Assembly: GCA_910579685.1 (NCBI GenBank)
Contig: CAJTVN010000055.1
Span: 1 to 13,721 of the forward strand
Length of the DNA: 13,721 bases
Source: an uncultured Lachnospiraceae bacterium
Lineage (GTDB): Bacteria; Bacillota; Clostridia; Lachnospirales; Lachnospiraceae
Direction of reading: 5' to 3'
Position numbers and translations under genes: made by a program. The notes under the pieces were generated by a model that saw only the letters and a list, made by a program, of their open reading frames with translations, did not search any database and was not told the DNA's origin. Below, piece by piece: positions 1-6,697 of this stretch; the first letter of the stretch is position 1; each line of letters begins with the position of its first letter.

Positions 1-46
1 GGATTCGGGACTTTCACCCGTTAGAAACGTGCGCCGCCGGGCGCAC
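1..46 (-). mobile_element. 5' end of a group IIC intron (partial, runs off left edge)
   Basis: Read on the minus strand from 46 down to 1, the sequence opens with GTGCGCCCGGC, folds at once into a perfect 7-bp hairpin (29-35 with 40-46, 4-nt loop), then has TTTCTAACGGGTGAAAGTCC followed by CGAATCC. From memory this is the pattern of the first part of domain I in bacterial class C group II introns: GUGYG start, CCCGGC, a short stem, UCUA, then GGGUGARAGUCCCGAA. The assumed first intron base is at 46. Only the start is inside the window; domains I (rest) to VI and any reverse transcriptase lie to the left. The position, just after the terminator at 50-78 and in the same orientation, fits the known preference of this class for inserting downstream of Rho-independent terminators. 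No alignment was run, so the exact subclass is from pattern recall. Confidence 0.8.
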
Positions 47-49
47 CAT

Positions 50-78
50 AAAAAACGGCACGGGATTTCTCCCATGCC
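50..78 (-). terminator. Rho-independent terminator of the two-component operon
   Basis: On the minus strand the RNA folds as GGCAUGGGA, GAAA tetraloop, UCCCGUGCC (78-70 with 65-57): nine pairs including one U-G wobble, followed after one G by six U (55-50). It begins 32 nt after the histidine kinase stop codon. The wobble becomes a C-A mismatch on the plus strand and there is no plus-strand T-run, so the terminator acts for minus-strand transcription only. It is the exon-1 side of the group II intron beginning at 46. Confidence 0.92.
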
Positions 79-110
79 TATAAGGTAAATCAATCTTTTC
101 AACTTTTTAT

Positions 111-1283
111 CTACTTTTGAGAATTTATTTCAAAATACGCTGTCGCCGCACCGCCCCGTTCCCTATTTTCAAGGACAAGGCTGCCGCCGCATTTTTCACA
201 GAGAACACGGCAGATATAGAGCCCCATCCCAAAATGGCCTGCCGGATCTGTCGCATCAGGCGAGGCGGAATCATCCGTCTCCTCCCGGAGAAAGGGTTCC
301 ATTCCCCTCTCCAGCATCTTCCCGGTAAATCCATTCCCGTCATCCTCCACACAGATGGCCAGTTTCCCGTCCTTTACCTGGCAAAACACCCTGACACTTC
401 CCGATGCATATCTTGCCCCGTTGGAAACCAGATTTTCATAGACCTGCATCACACATTGCGCATCCAGAAAAAGCCTTCTCTCATCATCCGTCTCTCCATG
501 GAATTCAAACCGCTTTCCCCTGCACAAAAGTTCCCCCGTCTCCCGCAGGACAAGCGCCAGATCTTTGCAGGATATGTTACGTCTCTGCGGTTCCACGTCC
601 TCCAGCTTCTGAATCCGGCTCATCTGTGACGCATAGCCCTCCAGGCGGAGGATATTGCGCTTCATCCTATGAAAAATCTGCATCTGCTTCTCCGGCGGCA
701 GCGCCGCCTCCTGCAGCGCATTCTCCCCCGTGACATACTTTTCCAGAAGATCCACATATCCCCCGAGCACCGTAAGGGGCGTCCGGATCTCATGGGAAAA
801 GGCGGCGTTCAATCTTTTTCGCTCCTCCAGAAGCGCCCAGATCCTCCTGTTATTCTCGTAGAGCGCAAGGCGCATTTTCTCAAAGGCACGGCACAGCTCG
901 CCCAGTTCATTCTGCTTTTCATACTCCAGGCTGAAATCCAGCTGCTCCTCGGAAATCTTCCGGGCAGCCTCCGTCAGCATACGAAAAGGAACTCTGAGTT
1001 CCCGATAGTAAAAAAGAGCCCCCGCCGCAAAAAGACAGAGCGCAATCCACACAGGTATCAGCACCATCTGGCCATAGCTGATGAGCAGATAGACCACATC
1101 ATCCTCCCGGCAGATACGTCTGTACCAGTCCTGCAGGTCATTGGTTCCAAAGCCAATGGCTGCGGTTCCCAGCACTGCCGGGAGGGCAAAGACAGGCAGA
1201 TAGACGGCAAAGCACCATTTCAGGGAAAGACCGCCTCTTTTCTTTTCCTGAAATTTCTTCCCTTCTTTATTTTTTTCTCTCAT
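111..1283 (-). CDS. Membrane-bound sensor histidine kinase
   Basis: A 390-residue sensor kinase, partner of the response regulator whose stop codon lies 1 nt before its ATG. The N-terminus is basic (1-23), followed by a membrane segment (about 25-45), a short outside loop of about 25 residues (46-70), a second membrane segment (about 72-93), a HAMP-like linker (about 92-145) and a dimerisation/phosphoacceptor helix with His164 in FSHEIRTPL. The ATP-binding domain shows the N box (YENLVSN, Asn284 and Asn288), the G1 box (EDDGNGF, 313-319) and the G2 box (FGMGLYI, 351-357), so all catalytic boxes are present. The very short outside loop leaves little room for a ligand-binding sensor domain, which suggests that it senses a membrane event or depends on a partner membrane protein (inference). 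It is the last gene of the operon, ending at the terminator at 50-78. The stimulus is unknown. Confidence 0.93.
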   Translation of the reverse strand: MREKNKEGKKFQEKKRGGLSLKWCFAVYLPVFALPAVLGTAAIGFGTNDLQDWYRRICREDDVVYLLISYGQMVLIPVWIALCLFAAGALFYYRELRVPFRMLTEAARKISEEQLDFSLEYEKQNELGELCRAFEKMRLALYENNRRIWALLEERKRLNAAFSHEIRTPLTVLGGYVDLLEKYVTGENALQEAALPPEKQMQIFHRMKRNILRLEGYASQMSRIQKLEDVEPQRRNISCKDLALVLRETGELLCRGKRFEFHGETDDERRLFLDAQCVMQVYENLVSNGARYASGSVRVFCQVKDGKLAICVEDDGNGFTGKMLERGMEPFLREETDDSASPDATDPAGHFGMGLYICRVLCEKCGGSLVLENRERGGAATAYFEINSQK

Positions 1284-1284
1284 C

Positions 1285-1974
1285 TTACTTTACCCATTTA
1301 TACCCCATTCCCCAGACCGTTTCCAGGTGATGCTCCATCCCCTCGCGGGAAAGACCGATTCGGATCCGCCTGATATGTTCGGCCACCACCGAACTGCTGC
1401 CCTCCGCATCCAGTCCCCACACCTTTTCATAGATACGCTCCCTGTCAAAAACCTGTCCGGCATTCATGGAAAGCAGGGCGATAATCTCGAATTCCTTCTT
1501 TGCGAAACCAAGCTTCCTGCCGTTTACACAGACGCTCTTTGCCCGGTAATCCACCTCAAGATCCCCGAAAAAACGGACGTTTCCCGGTGTGCTGTTTCTC
1601 TTTTCCCTGCGAAGATGCGCATTCACCCTTGCTCCCAGCTCATCGATGGAAAAGGGCTTTATAATATAATCATCGCCCCCTGCCGCAAAGCCTTCAATTT
1701 TATCGGCATCCTCAATCCTCGCCGTCAGAAACAGAATCGGACAGGAAACGTAATTGCGGATCCTCCTGCACACGGAAATACCGTCCCTGTCAGGCATATT
1801 GATATCCAGAAGGATAATGTGGGGATTCTGCGCCGCCTTTTCAAGTGCTTCCTCCCCGTTTTGCGCCGTCAAAACCAGGTAATTGTTCAGCTCAAAGTAA
1901 TCCTTAAGAAGGCTCCTGACATCCGCCTCATCATCCACCACCAGAATCTTATATTTCACATCCCGCTCTGTCAT
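1285..1974 (-). CDS. OmpR/PhoB-family response regulator
   Basis: A 229-residue DNA-binding response regulator. The receiver domain (about 8-120) has the acidic pair Asp14/Asp15, the phospho-acceptor Asp57 in LLDINMPD, Thr84 in FLTAR and Lys107 in IIKPF. The winged-helix effector domain (about 133-228) ends with the typical ETVWGMGYKW hairpin. All residues needed for phosphotransfer are present. The ATG overlaps the stop of the upstream DUF308 gene (ATGA), implying translational coupling, and the kinase gene follows after 1 nt. The organisation resembles VanR/PhoP-type regulators, but the target genes cannot be read from the sequence. The upstream membrane-protein genes are candidates by proximity only. 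Confidence 0.95.
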   Translation of the reverse strand: MTERDVKYKILVVDDEADVRSLLKDYFELNNYLVLTAQNGEEALEKAAQNPHIILLDINMPDRDGISVCRRIRNYVSCPILFLTARIEDADKIEGFAAGGDDYIIKPFSIDELGARVNAHLRREKRNSTPGNVRFFGDLEVDYRAKSVCVNGRKLGFAKKEFEIIALLSMNAGQVFDRERIYEKVWGLDAEGSSSVVAEHIRRIRIGLSREGMEHHLETVWGMGYKWVK

Positions 1975-2570
1975 CTCAACCTCTGCCAGTCCTCGATCTC
2001 CACGGCCTCCGCATCTATGACGGTCTCTTTGTCCTTACGCGTCTTAAAGATCCTTGAAATAATCCATGCGTCGGATAAACCGTCATAGACCAGAAAAGCG
2101 CCGATCACCCGCACTACCGTGTTCACCACCTTGAAGGGATTGCGCACCAGGATGACTCCGAGCACCACGGTAAAAGCTCCAAAGAGCAGCGCAATCCACC
2201 ACCTGTCGTAATTCATCCGCTTCAGGTCAAAAGCCTGTGTCACATTATGTATCCCGTGTATGATGATAATGAGCCCCACGATCACCGGAACAGTGCGGAT
2301 GATCACATCCGGACGGAACAGAATCCAGGCCCCGAGAACGCCAAAAATAATCCCGAGCATCAGCATCCCCTGCAGGTACAGGGTTCTCTCCCTTGCGATC
2401 AGGTAGAGAACAATCTGGATGATACCGTATAGCAAAAGCACGCCGCCAAGAACCATGCAGACCACCTGAGTGGAGGTGCCTGGCCAGATAATCAGAACCA
2501 GGCCGACCACCATGCAGATCACCGCCGAAACCGTGTAATTCGCTTTCAGATTTTTAAAATAATTGATCAT
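1971..2570 (-). CDS. DUF308 / HdeD-like six-helix membrane protein
   Basis: A 199-residue polytopic membrane protein. Hydrophobic stretches occur at about 12-30, 34-58, 67-84, 89-107, 124-142 and 150-171, arranged as helix pairs that repeat a glycine-rich pattern (VVGLVLIIWPG, IIFGVLGAWILFRPD, FTVVLGVILVRNP). This is the typical internal repeat of the HdeD/DUF308 family. The last 28 residues are charged and probably cytoplasmic (RKDKETVIDAEAVEIEDW). Family members are linked to acid or envelope stress in enterobacteria, but the biochemical function is not established. It overlaps vanZ upstream and the response regulator downstream, both by ATGA, so it may be an accessory membrane component of the two-component system (inference). 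Confidence 0.85.
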   Translation of the reverse strand: MINYFKNLKANYTVSAVICMVVGLVLIIWPGTSTQVVCMVLGGVLLLYGIIQIVLYLIARERTLYLQGMLMLGIIFGVLGAWILFRPDVIIRTVPVIVGLIIIIHGIHNVTQAFDLKRMNYDRWWIALLFGAFTVVLGVILVRNPFKVVNTVVRVIGAFLVYDGLSDAWIISRIFKTRKDKETVIDAEAVEIEDWQRLR

Positions 2571-3112
2571 CTCTCCCGCTCCTTTTCTATACGCTTTTTT
2601 ATACCTTCCCAGATCAGATACCCGAAATAACCCAGAACGGCTCCGAAGCAGTTCAGCAGTATGTCGTCCACGTCAAAAGCCCCAAAGGCGCTGAACAGCT
2701 GAAACACCTCGATTCCCAGCACAAAAAGGAAAGCGTTGAGCAGCATCACCAGAAAGTTTCTTCCCCTTTTCAGCACATAGGGAAGCAGGAAACCGAAGGG
2801 GATGAACACCACCACATTCCCCACCAGATTCTCGAAGCTGTTGAGCATATACGAATAATCAATGTACATGCGGATGGTCTTAAACAGGGTAAAATTGGCC
2901 GTATCCAGTCCTTCCAGAATCACGTCTTTTTCCCAGGTATCCACAATCGCTTTTAATTGGGAATAAGGGTACTTAAAAATAATCAGCTTAATGACAATCA
3001 GAAGATAGACAAAAAACAGCGCACGAACCTTTCCCGGCGTCATCACGGGATAATCCGTTCCCCTTATGCGCTCCCGCATCCTCATCTCATCCGCCGTTAA
3101 CGAGCTTTTCAC
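2567..3112 (-). CDS. VanZ-family membrane protein (GTG start)
   Basis: A 181-residue membrane protein of the VanZ-like family (PF04892). Hydrophobic segments lie at about 29-46, 97-113, 117-134 and 151-168. The family pattern is visible: Asn99 and Pro105 in NVVVFIPFGFLLP, Glu135 and Gln138 in IEVFQLF, Asp147/Asp149/Asp150 in FDVDDILLN, then Asn154, Gly157 and Gly161. VanZ of Tn1546 gives low-level teicoplanin resistance by an unknown route; chromosomal homologues are common in Firmicutes and mostly uncharacterised. The start is GTG: it overlaps the truA stop codon by one base (TAGTG) and has GGAGG at 3123-3127, 10 nt upstream. An in-frame ATG ten codons further in is an alternative without an equally good site. 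The stop overlaps the DUF308 ATG. Confidence 0.87.
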   Translation of the reverse strand: MKSSLTADEMRMRERIRGTDYPVMTPGKVRALFFVYLLIVIKLIIFKYPYSQLKAIVDTWEKDVILEGLDTANFTLFKTIRMYIDYSYMLNSFENLVGNVVVFIPFGFLLPYVLKRGRNFLVMLLNAFLFVLGIEVFQLFSAFGAFDVDDILLNCFGAVLGYFGYLIWEGIKKRIEKERER

Positions 3113-3867
3113 TAATAACGAACCTCCATCAGCGTAAGTCCCCTGGCAGGCGCCAGCTCCCCGGCTTTCTCGCGAAGGCCGCCGGCCAGAATATCTGCCA
3201 TCTCCTCAGGTTTCCTCTTATGCATTCCCACTTCCAGAAGGGTTCCCGCCATGATGCGTACCATATGGTACAAGAATCCGTTTCCGCTGAAGGTAAAGCG
3301 GATCTCCCTGTCCCAGACAAAGGAGGCTGACACCTGGTCGATCCGGATACTTTCAATCGTCCGCACCGTGGATTTCTTTCCCCTTTTGCTGGACGTAAAG
3401 GCCTTAAAATCATGGGTGCCCTCCAGGTAGGACGCCGCCTTCTGCATGGCCGCCACATCCAGAGGCTCCTCCACCACATGCACGTACCTTCTGTCAAACA
3501 CATGGGGAATCTTCGTGTTCAAAACCCGGTAGCGGTAGGTTTTTCCCTTCACATTCAGCCTGCTGTGAAACCGCTCTCCCACTTCCTTAATCTCTATTAC
3601 CCCAATATCCTCCGGAAGGTAAGCGTTCATATAATCCATGATCTGTTCCGGCGTCTTTTCCGTATCCAGGTGGAAATTTGCCACCTGGCAGGCCGCATGC
3701 ACACCCGCATCCGTCCTTCCGCTGCCGATAATCTCCACTTTTTGTCCGGTCATTTTGCCGAGAAGGCCTTCCAGCCTGCCCTGTATGGTATTCTCCGTGC
3801 TTCCCTGCCGCTGCCAGCCCTGATATCTTGTTCCCTCATATTGAAGAACGATTCTGTAATTTTTCAA
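3112..3867 (-). CDS. truA: tRNA pseudouridine(38-40) synthase TruA (TTG start)
   Basis: A 251-residue TruA, which isomerises uridines 38-40 in the tRNA anticodon arm to pseudouridine. The N-terminus reads YRIVLQYEGTRYQGWQRQ, the catalytic aspartate is Asp53 in GSGRTDAGVHA, and KGKTYRYRV and NGFLYHMVRIMAGTL are the later family motifs. The length is normal for the family and the gene looks intact. The start is a TTG with GGGAGG at 3877-3882, 9 nt upstream; no ATG is available nearby and the family N-terminus begins right there. The TTG lies 1 nt after the D-lactate dehydrogenase stop, and the TAG stop overlaps the vanZ GTG. In many Firmicutes truA sits with ribosomal or ECF-transporter genes, so this placement within a D-LDH/VanZ operon is somewhat unusual. 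Confidence 0.97.
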   Translation of the reverse strand: MKNYRIVLQYEGTRYQGWQRQGSTENTIQGRLEGLLGKMTGQKVEIIGSGRTDAGVHAACQVANFHLDTEKTPEQIMDYMNAYLPEDIGVIEIKEVGERFHSRLNVKGKTYRYRVLNTKIPHVFDRRYVHVVEEPLDVAAMQKAASYLEGTHDFKAFTSSKRGKKSTVRTIESIRIDQVSASFVWDREIRFTFSGNGFLYHMVRIMAGTLLEVGMHKRKPEEMADILAGGLREKAGELAPARGLTLMEVRY

Positions 3868-3868
3868 T

Positions 3869-4855
3869 TCACTTTACCTCCCAGGGATTCTCTCTTCCCT
3901 CCGCAAAATATTTACAGCCGAGAAGGGAATCTCTGACCACGGTTTCCACGCAGTCATCCGTATAGAACGCCATGTGATGGCTGACCGTCACATTGGGGAA
4001 CCCCCGCAGGATGGAAAGCTCCCTGTTATTTAGTATATCAGATTTGTGGTCATAATAATACAGGCCAAACTCATTTTCCACAACATCCAGGGCCGCTCCG
4101 CCGATTTTTCCGGATTCGATTCCGGAAATCAAAGCCTGCGTGTCAATCAGTCCGCCTCTTGCTGTGTTGATGATCATCACTCCATCCTTCATTTTTGCGA
4201 TGGCCTCTTCCCCGATCATATGGAAATTGTCGTCTGTAAGGGGCATATGAAGGGAAATCACGTCCGCCCTTCTCCACATCTGCTCAAGATCCACATAGGA
4301 TACGCCGCTCTCCGTCACCTCGCCGCTCTCATACAGATCATAGGCAATGCGCTCACAGCCGAAGCCGGAGAGATCCCTCAAAACGCATCTCCCGATTCTC
4401 CCGGTTCCTATTACCCCCACCGTGAGATCCTTGAGCTCTCTCCCCTGGATTCCCTTAAGGGTGTAATCCTGAATATGGCTTCTCTCCAGAATCCGCTTCA
4501 TTCGGCGGATGGTCATAAGGATCAGCATCACCGTGTAATCCGCCACCCCGCAGGGGCCGTAGGGTGCGTTTGCCACTGTCATTCCAAGCTTTTTCGCCGC
4601 ACCGACGTCAATATGGTCATAGCCGATGGTTCTTGTGGTGACATACCGGACGCCCTGGGACGCAAAAATTTCCAGAAGCTCCCGTGGCATTTTGGATGTG
4701 ATAATATCAATGCATTCGCTTCCCTGCGCCAGCTTTGCATTCTCTGCATCCGGTGCGTCCGCACACAGCACAAGTTCGATTCCCAGCTCCTTCCCGTATT
4801 TCAGAAACAGTTCCTTTTCATCAAATTCCCTGCAGTTATAAACCGTTACTTTCAT
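3869..4855 (-). CDS. D-lactate dehydrogenase (D-2-hydroxyacid dehydrogenase family)
   Basis: A 328-residue NAD-dependent D-2-hydroxyacid dehydrogenase, most like fermentative D-lactate dehydrogenases (pyruvate + NADH to D-lactate). The Rossmann motif is GTGRIG (150-155). The catalytic triad can be placed by spacing: Arg233 in NTARGG, Glu262 in DVVENE and His294 in VSHHMAFYTDD. These are 29 and 61 residues apart, as in Lactobacillus D-LDH, so the enzyme should be active. Tyr267-Tyr268-Tyr269 and AFYT are typical of the LDH branch. VanH and D-2-hydroxyisocaproate dehydrogenases are close relatives, and the exact substrate cannot be told from motifs. The ATG lies inside the end of the AI-2E-family gene (20-nt overlap). 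The truA start follows 1 nt after the stop. Confidence 0.9.
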   Translation of the reverse strand: MKVTVYNCREFDEKELFLKYGKELGIELVLCADAPDAENAKLAQGSECIDIITSKMPRELLEIFASQGVRYVTTRTIGYDHIDVGAAKKLGMTVANAPYGPCGVADYTVMLILMTIRRMKRILERSHIQDYTLKGIQGRELKDLTVGVIGTGRIGRCVLRDLSGFGCERIAYDLYESGEVTESGVSYVDLEQMWRRADVISLHMPLTDDNFHMIGEEAIAKMKDGVMIINTARGGLIDTQALISGIESGKIGGAALDVVENEFGLYYYDHKSDILNNRELSILRGFPNVTVSHHMAFYTDDCVETVVRDSLLGCKYFAEGRENPWEVK

Positions 4856-6086
4856 GATCCGCCTTTCCTTTCCTTCTCTTGCGCCTTATTTCTTCCCGCC
4901 GCCTTGTCCTTTGCTCCTCGGCCTGCCTGTAAAGTTCGATCTCCTCCATATCGTCGTCCGATAAATGACGGAAATTGCTGATTCCCGCATACAAAATCCT
5001 CAGGCTGTTTATGGTGGTGTCAAACACGCCCTCCTCGTACATATTGAGCACGATAATCCCTATGGGCACCGCGATAATCATTCCCACCACCCCTGCCAGC
5101 CGGTAGCCCGTAAACAGAAGGACAATGGTCGGTATCGAGGAAAGCCCCATGGAATCTCCCACGATCTTTGGCTGTATGATCTGCCTTGCCAGCTGCCCCA
5201 CGCCCCAGATGATCAGAAGGCCCAGCACCATCTTATAATCGGAGCTGAGGAATTTGACGATGGCCCAGGGAATCAGCACGGTCCCCGTCCCAAAAAAGGG
5301 AAGAAGATCGAGGAATGCGACTCCTATGGCAATGATAAACGCATAATCTACCTTCAATACCGTAAACCCGATGGCCAGAAGCACATACATCCAGATCTCG
5401 ATTTTGAGCTGGGCCTTGAAATAGCCGCCCACGGCCCTGGCAAGTCCTCTCTTGATCATGTGCCATCTCTCCAACAGAGATTGGGGGAGAATCCGCTCCA
5501 GCAGATTGGGAATATACTCTCTCTCCGCCACGCAGAAGTAGGCAAACAGAAGACACATGATCACACTGATCACAATATTGGGCAGATTCTTTGCAAAATT
5601 TCCGAGAGCCTCCAGCGTTGGCTCGCTGACCGTCCCTATCAGGCTCCCCAGATATTCCTGTACATTGTCTGTAAACCTGCTGATTGTGATCTGCACATCC
5701 TGCGGCAGATATTTGAGCGCCCCCGAAAGCCTTGAACCGATTTCCTCGAAATCCTCCTGTGCGCTCTCCCAGAGCAGCGGAACATCCTCGATAAACTTTA
5801 TCACCTGTTCCGTCACCCTTATTCCGATCAGATAACCGGCCAGGATCACCAGTGCGATAACCGAGATAATCACAAAGGCCGTGCTGGCCTTTCGCCGGAT
5901 TTTAAGGTTTTTTTCAAAAAACCTTACCAGCGGGCTGGCTATCAGCGCAATGATCCATCCCACCACAAAAGGCATAAAATATACGATCAGCCTTGGCAGG
6001 ATTCCAAAACAGAAAAACAGCGCAAAAAGCATGATCCCCAGGTTCACAAATACTTTCAGATACGTTCTAAGCCTTCCCCTTCTCAT
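4836..6086 (-). CDS. AI-2E family transporter-like membrane protein
   Basis: A 416-residue multi-pass membrane protein of the AI-2E transporter family (PF01594; relatives include TqsA, YtvI and PerM). Membrane segments are seen at about 13-30, 33-51, 68-90, 168-187, 230-247, 249-275, 284-300 and 318-349. The large hydrophilic region at about 92-165 between the third and fourth segments is typical of the family. Motifs include LDLLPFFGTGTVLIPW (259-274) and PKIVGDSMGLSSIPT (306-320). The C-terminal tail (about 380-416) is strongly charged and arginine/lysine rich (RTRRREEIRRKRRKGK), probably cytoplasmic. Despite the name, many members do not export autoinducer-2; some are sodium/proton antiporters or sporulation proteins, so the substrate is unknown. 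Its ATG overlaps the engB stop (ATGA), with GGGGAGG upstream. Confidence 0.9.
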   Translation of the reverse strand: MRRGRLRTYLKVFVNLGIMLFALFFCFGILPRLIVYFMPFVVGWIIALIASPLVRFFEKNLKIRRKASTAFVIISVIALVILAGYLIGIRVTEQVIKFIEDVPLLWESAQEDFEEIGSRLSGALKYLPQDVQITISRFTDNVQEYLGSLIGTVSEPTLEALGNFAKNLPNIVISVIMCLLFAYFCVAEREYIPNLLERILPQSLLERWHMIKRGLARAVGGYFKAQLKIEIWMYVLLAIGFTVLKVDYAFIIAIGVAFLDLLPFFGTGTVLIPWAIVKFLSSDYKMVLGLLIIWGVGQLARQIIQPKIVGDSMGLSSIPTIVLLFTGYRLAGVVGMIIAVPIGIIVLNMYEEGVFDTTINSLRILYAGISNFRHLSDDDMEEIELYRQAEEQRTRRREEIRRKRRKGKADHESNGL

Positions 6087-6682
6087 TTGGCCTCCCCGGC
6101 TTCCATATAGCTGTCAAGCAGCGCATAAATTTCCTCCTGCCCCTGCTTGGAGAGAGCGGAATAGGGAATCAGGATGCCGTCCTTTTTCATGCCAAGCCCC
6201 TCTCTGATGATTCTGACATTTTTTGAAACCTGGCTTTTTTTGATTTTATCCAGCTTCGTTGCAATGATAACCGGCGAAAAGCCCTGGTGGACAATCCACT
6301 CGTACATCATTTTATCGTTCCCGGAAGGCTCATGACGGATATCCACAAGCAGAAAGACCGCCTGCAGGCGCCTGGAACGGTGGAGATAGTTCTCAACCAT
6401 CTTTCCCCACTTTGCCTTGATCTCCTCCCCCGCCTTCGCATAGCCGTACCCGGGCAGATCCACGAAGTAGAGTGCGTCGTTAATATTATAAAAATTTATT
6501 GTCTGTGTTTTGCCCGGCTGCGAGCTGGTTCTTGCCAGGGACTTCCTGTTCATGAGACCGTTGATCAGGGACGATTTCCCCACATTGCTCTTTCCTGCAA
6601 AAGCAAATTCCGGATACCTGTTATCAGGAATCCTGCTGCTGATTCCGCACACGGTTTCCAGGCTTACATTCTTAATTACCAT
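6083..6682 (-). CDS. engB: Ribosome biogenesis GTPase EngB/YsxC
   Basis: A 199-residue single-domain GTPase of the YihA/YsxC/EngB family that acts in late 50S ribosomal subunit assembly. All GTPase motifs are present: G1 GKSNVGKS (30-37), the G2 region SQPGKTQTINF (54-64), G3 DLPG (75-78), G4 TKLD (142-145) and G5 SAL (175-177). Length and motif spacing are normal. The ATG at 6682 follows lon by 15 nt, with AGGAAAGG as ribosome binding site about 9 nt upstream. Position directly after lon is conserved across many Firmicutes. It is probably cotranscribed with lon and is translationally coupled to the AI-2E-family gene. Confidence 0.97.
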   Translation of the reverse strand: MVIKNVSLETVCGISSRIPDNRYPEFAFAGKSNVGKSSLINGLMNRKSLARTSSQPGKTQTINFYNINDALYFVDLPGYGYAKAGEEIKAKWGKMVENYLHRSRRLQAVFLLVDIRHEPSGNDKMMYEWIVHQGFSPVIIATKLDKIKKSQVSKNVRIIREGLGMKKDGILIPYSALSKQGQEEIYALLDSYMEAGEAK

Positions 6683-6697
6683 TTGTCCATGCCTTTC

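Noticed and set aside
2..88. Open plus-strand frame from the left edge ending in TAA at 86-88, which could look like the tail of a protein.
   Set aside because: It is the reverse strand of the intron start and terminator; arginine/histidine-rich low-quality translation, better explained by structured RNA on the minus strand.
1285..4855. A vancomycin-resistance gene cluster.
   Set aside because: No D-Ala-D-Lac ligase or VanX is present; VanZ-family proteins and OmpR-type two-component systems are common, and the D-LDH fits a fermentative enzyme.
4836..6086. An autoinducer-2 quorum-sensing system, suggested by the family name of the membrane protein.
   Set aside because: No luxS, lsr genes or AI-2 receptor are nearby, and most members of this family are not shown to move AI-2.
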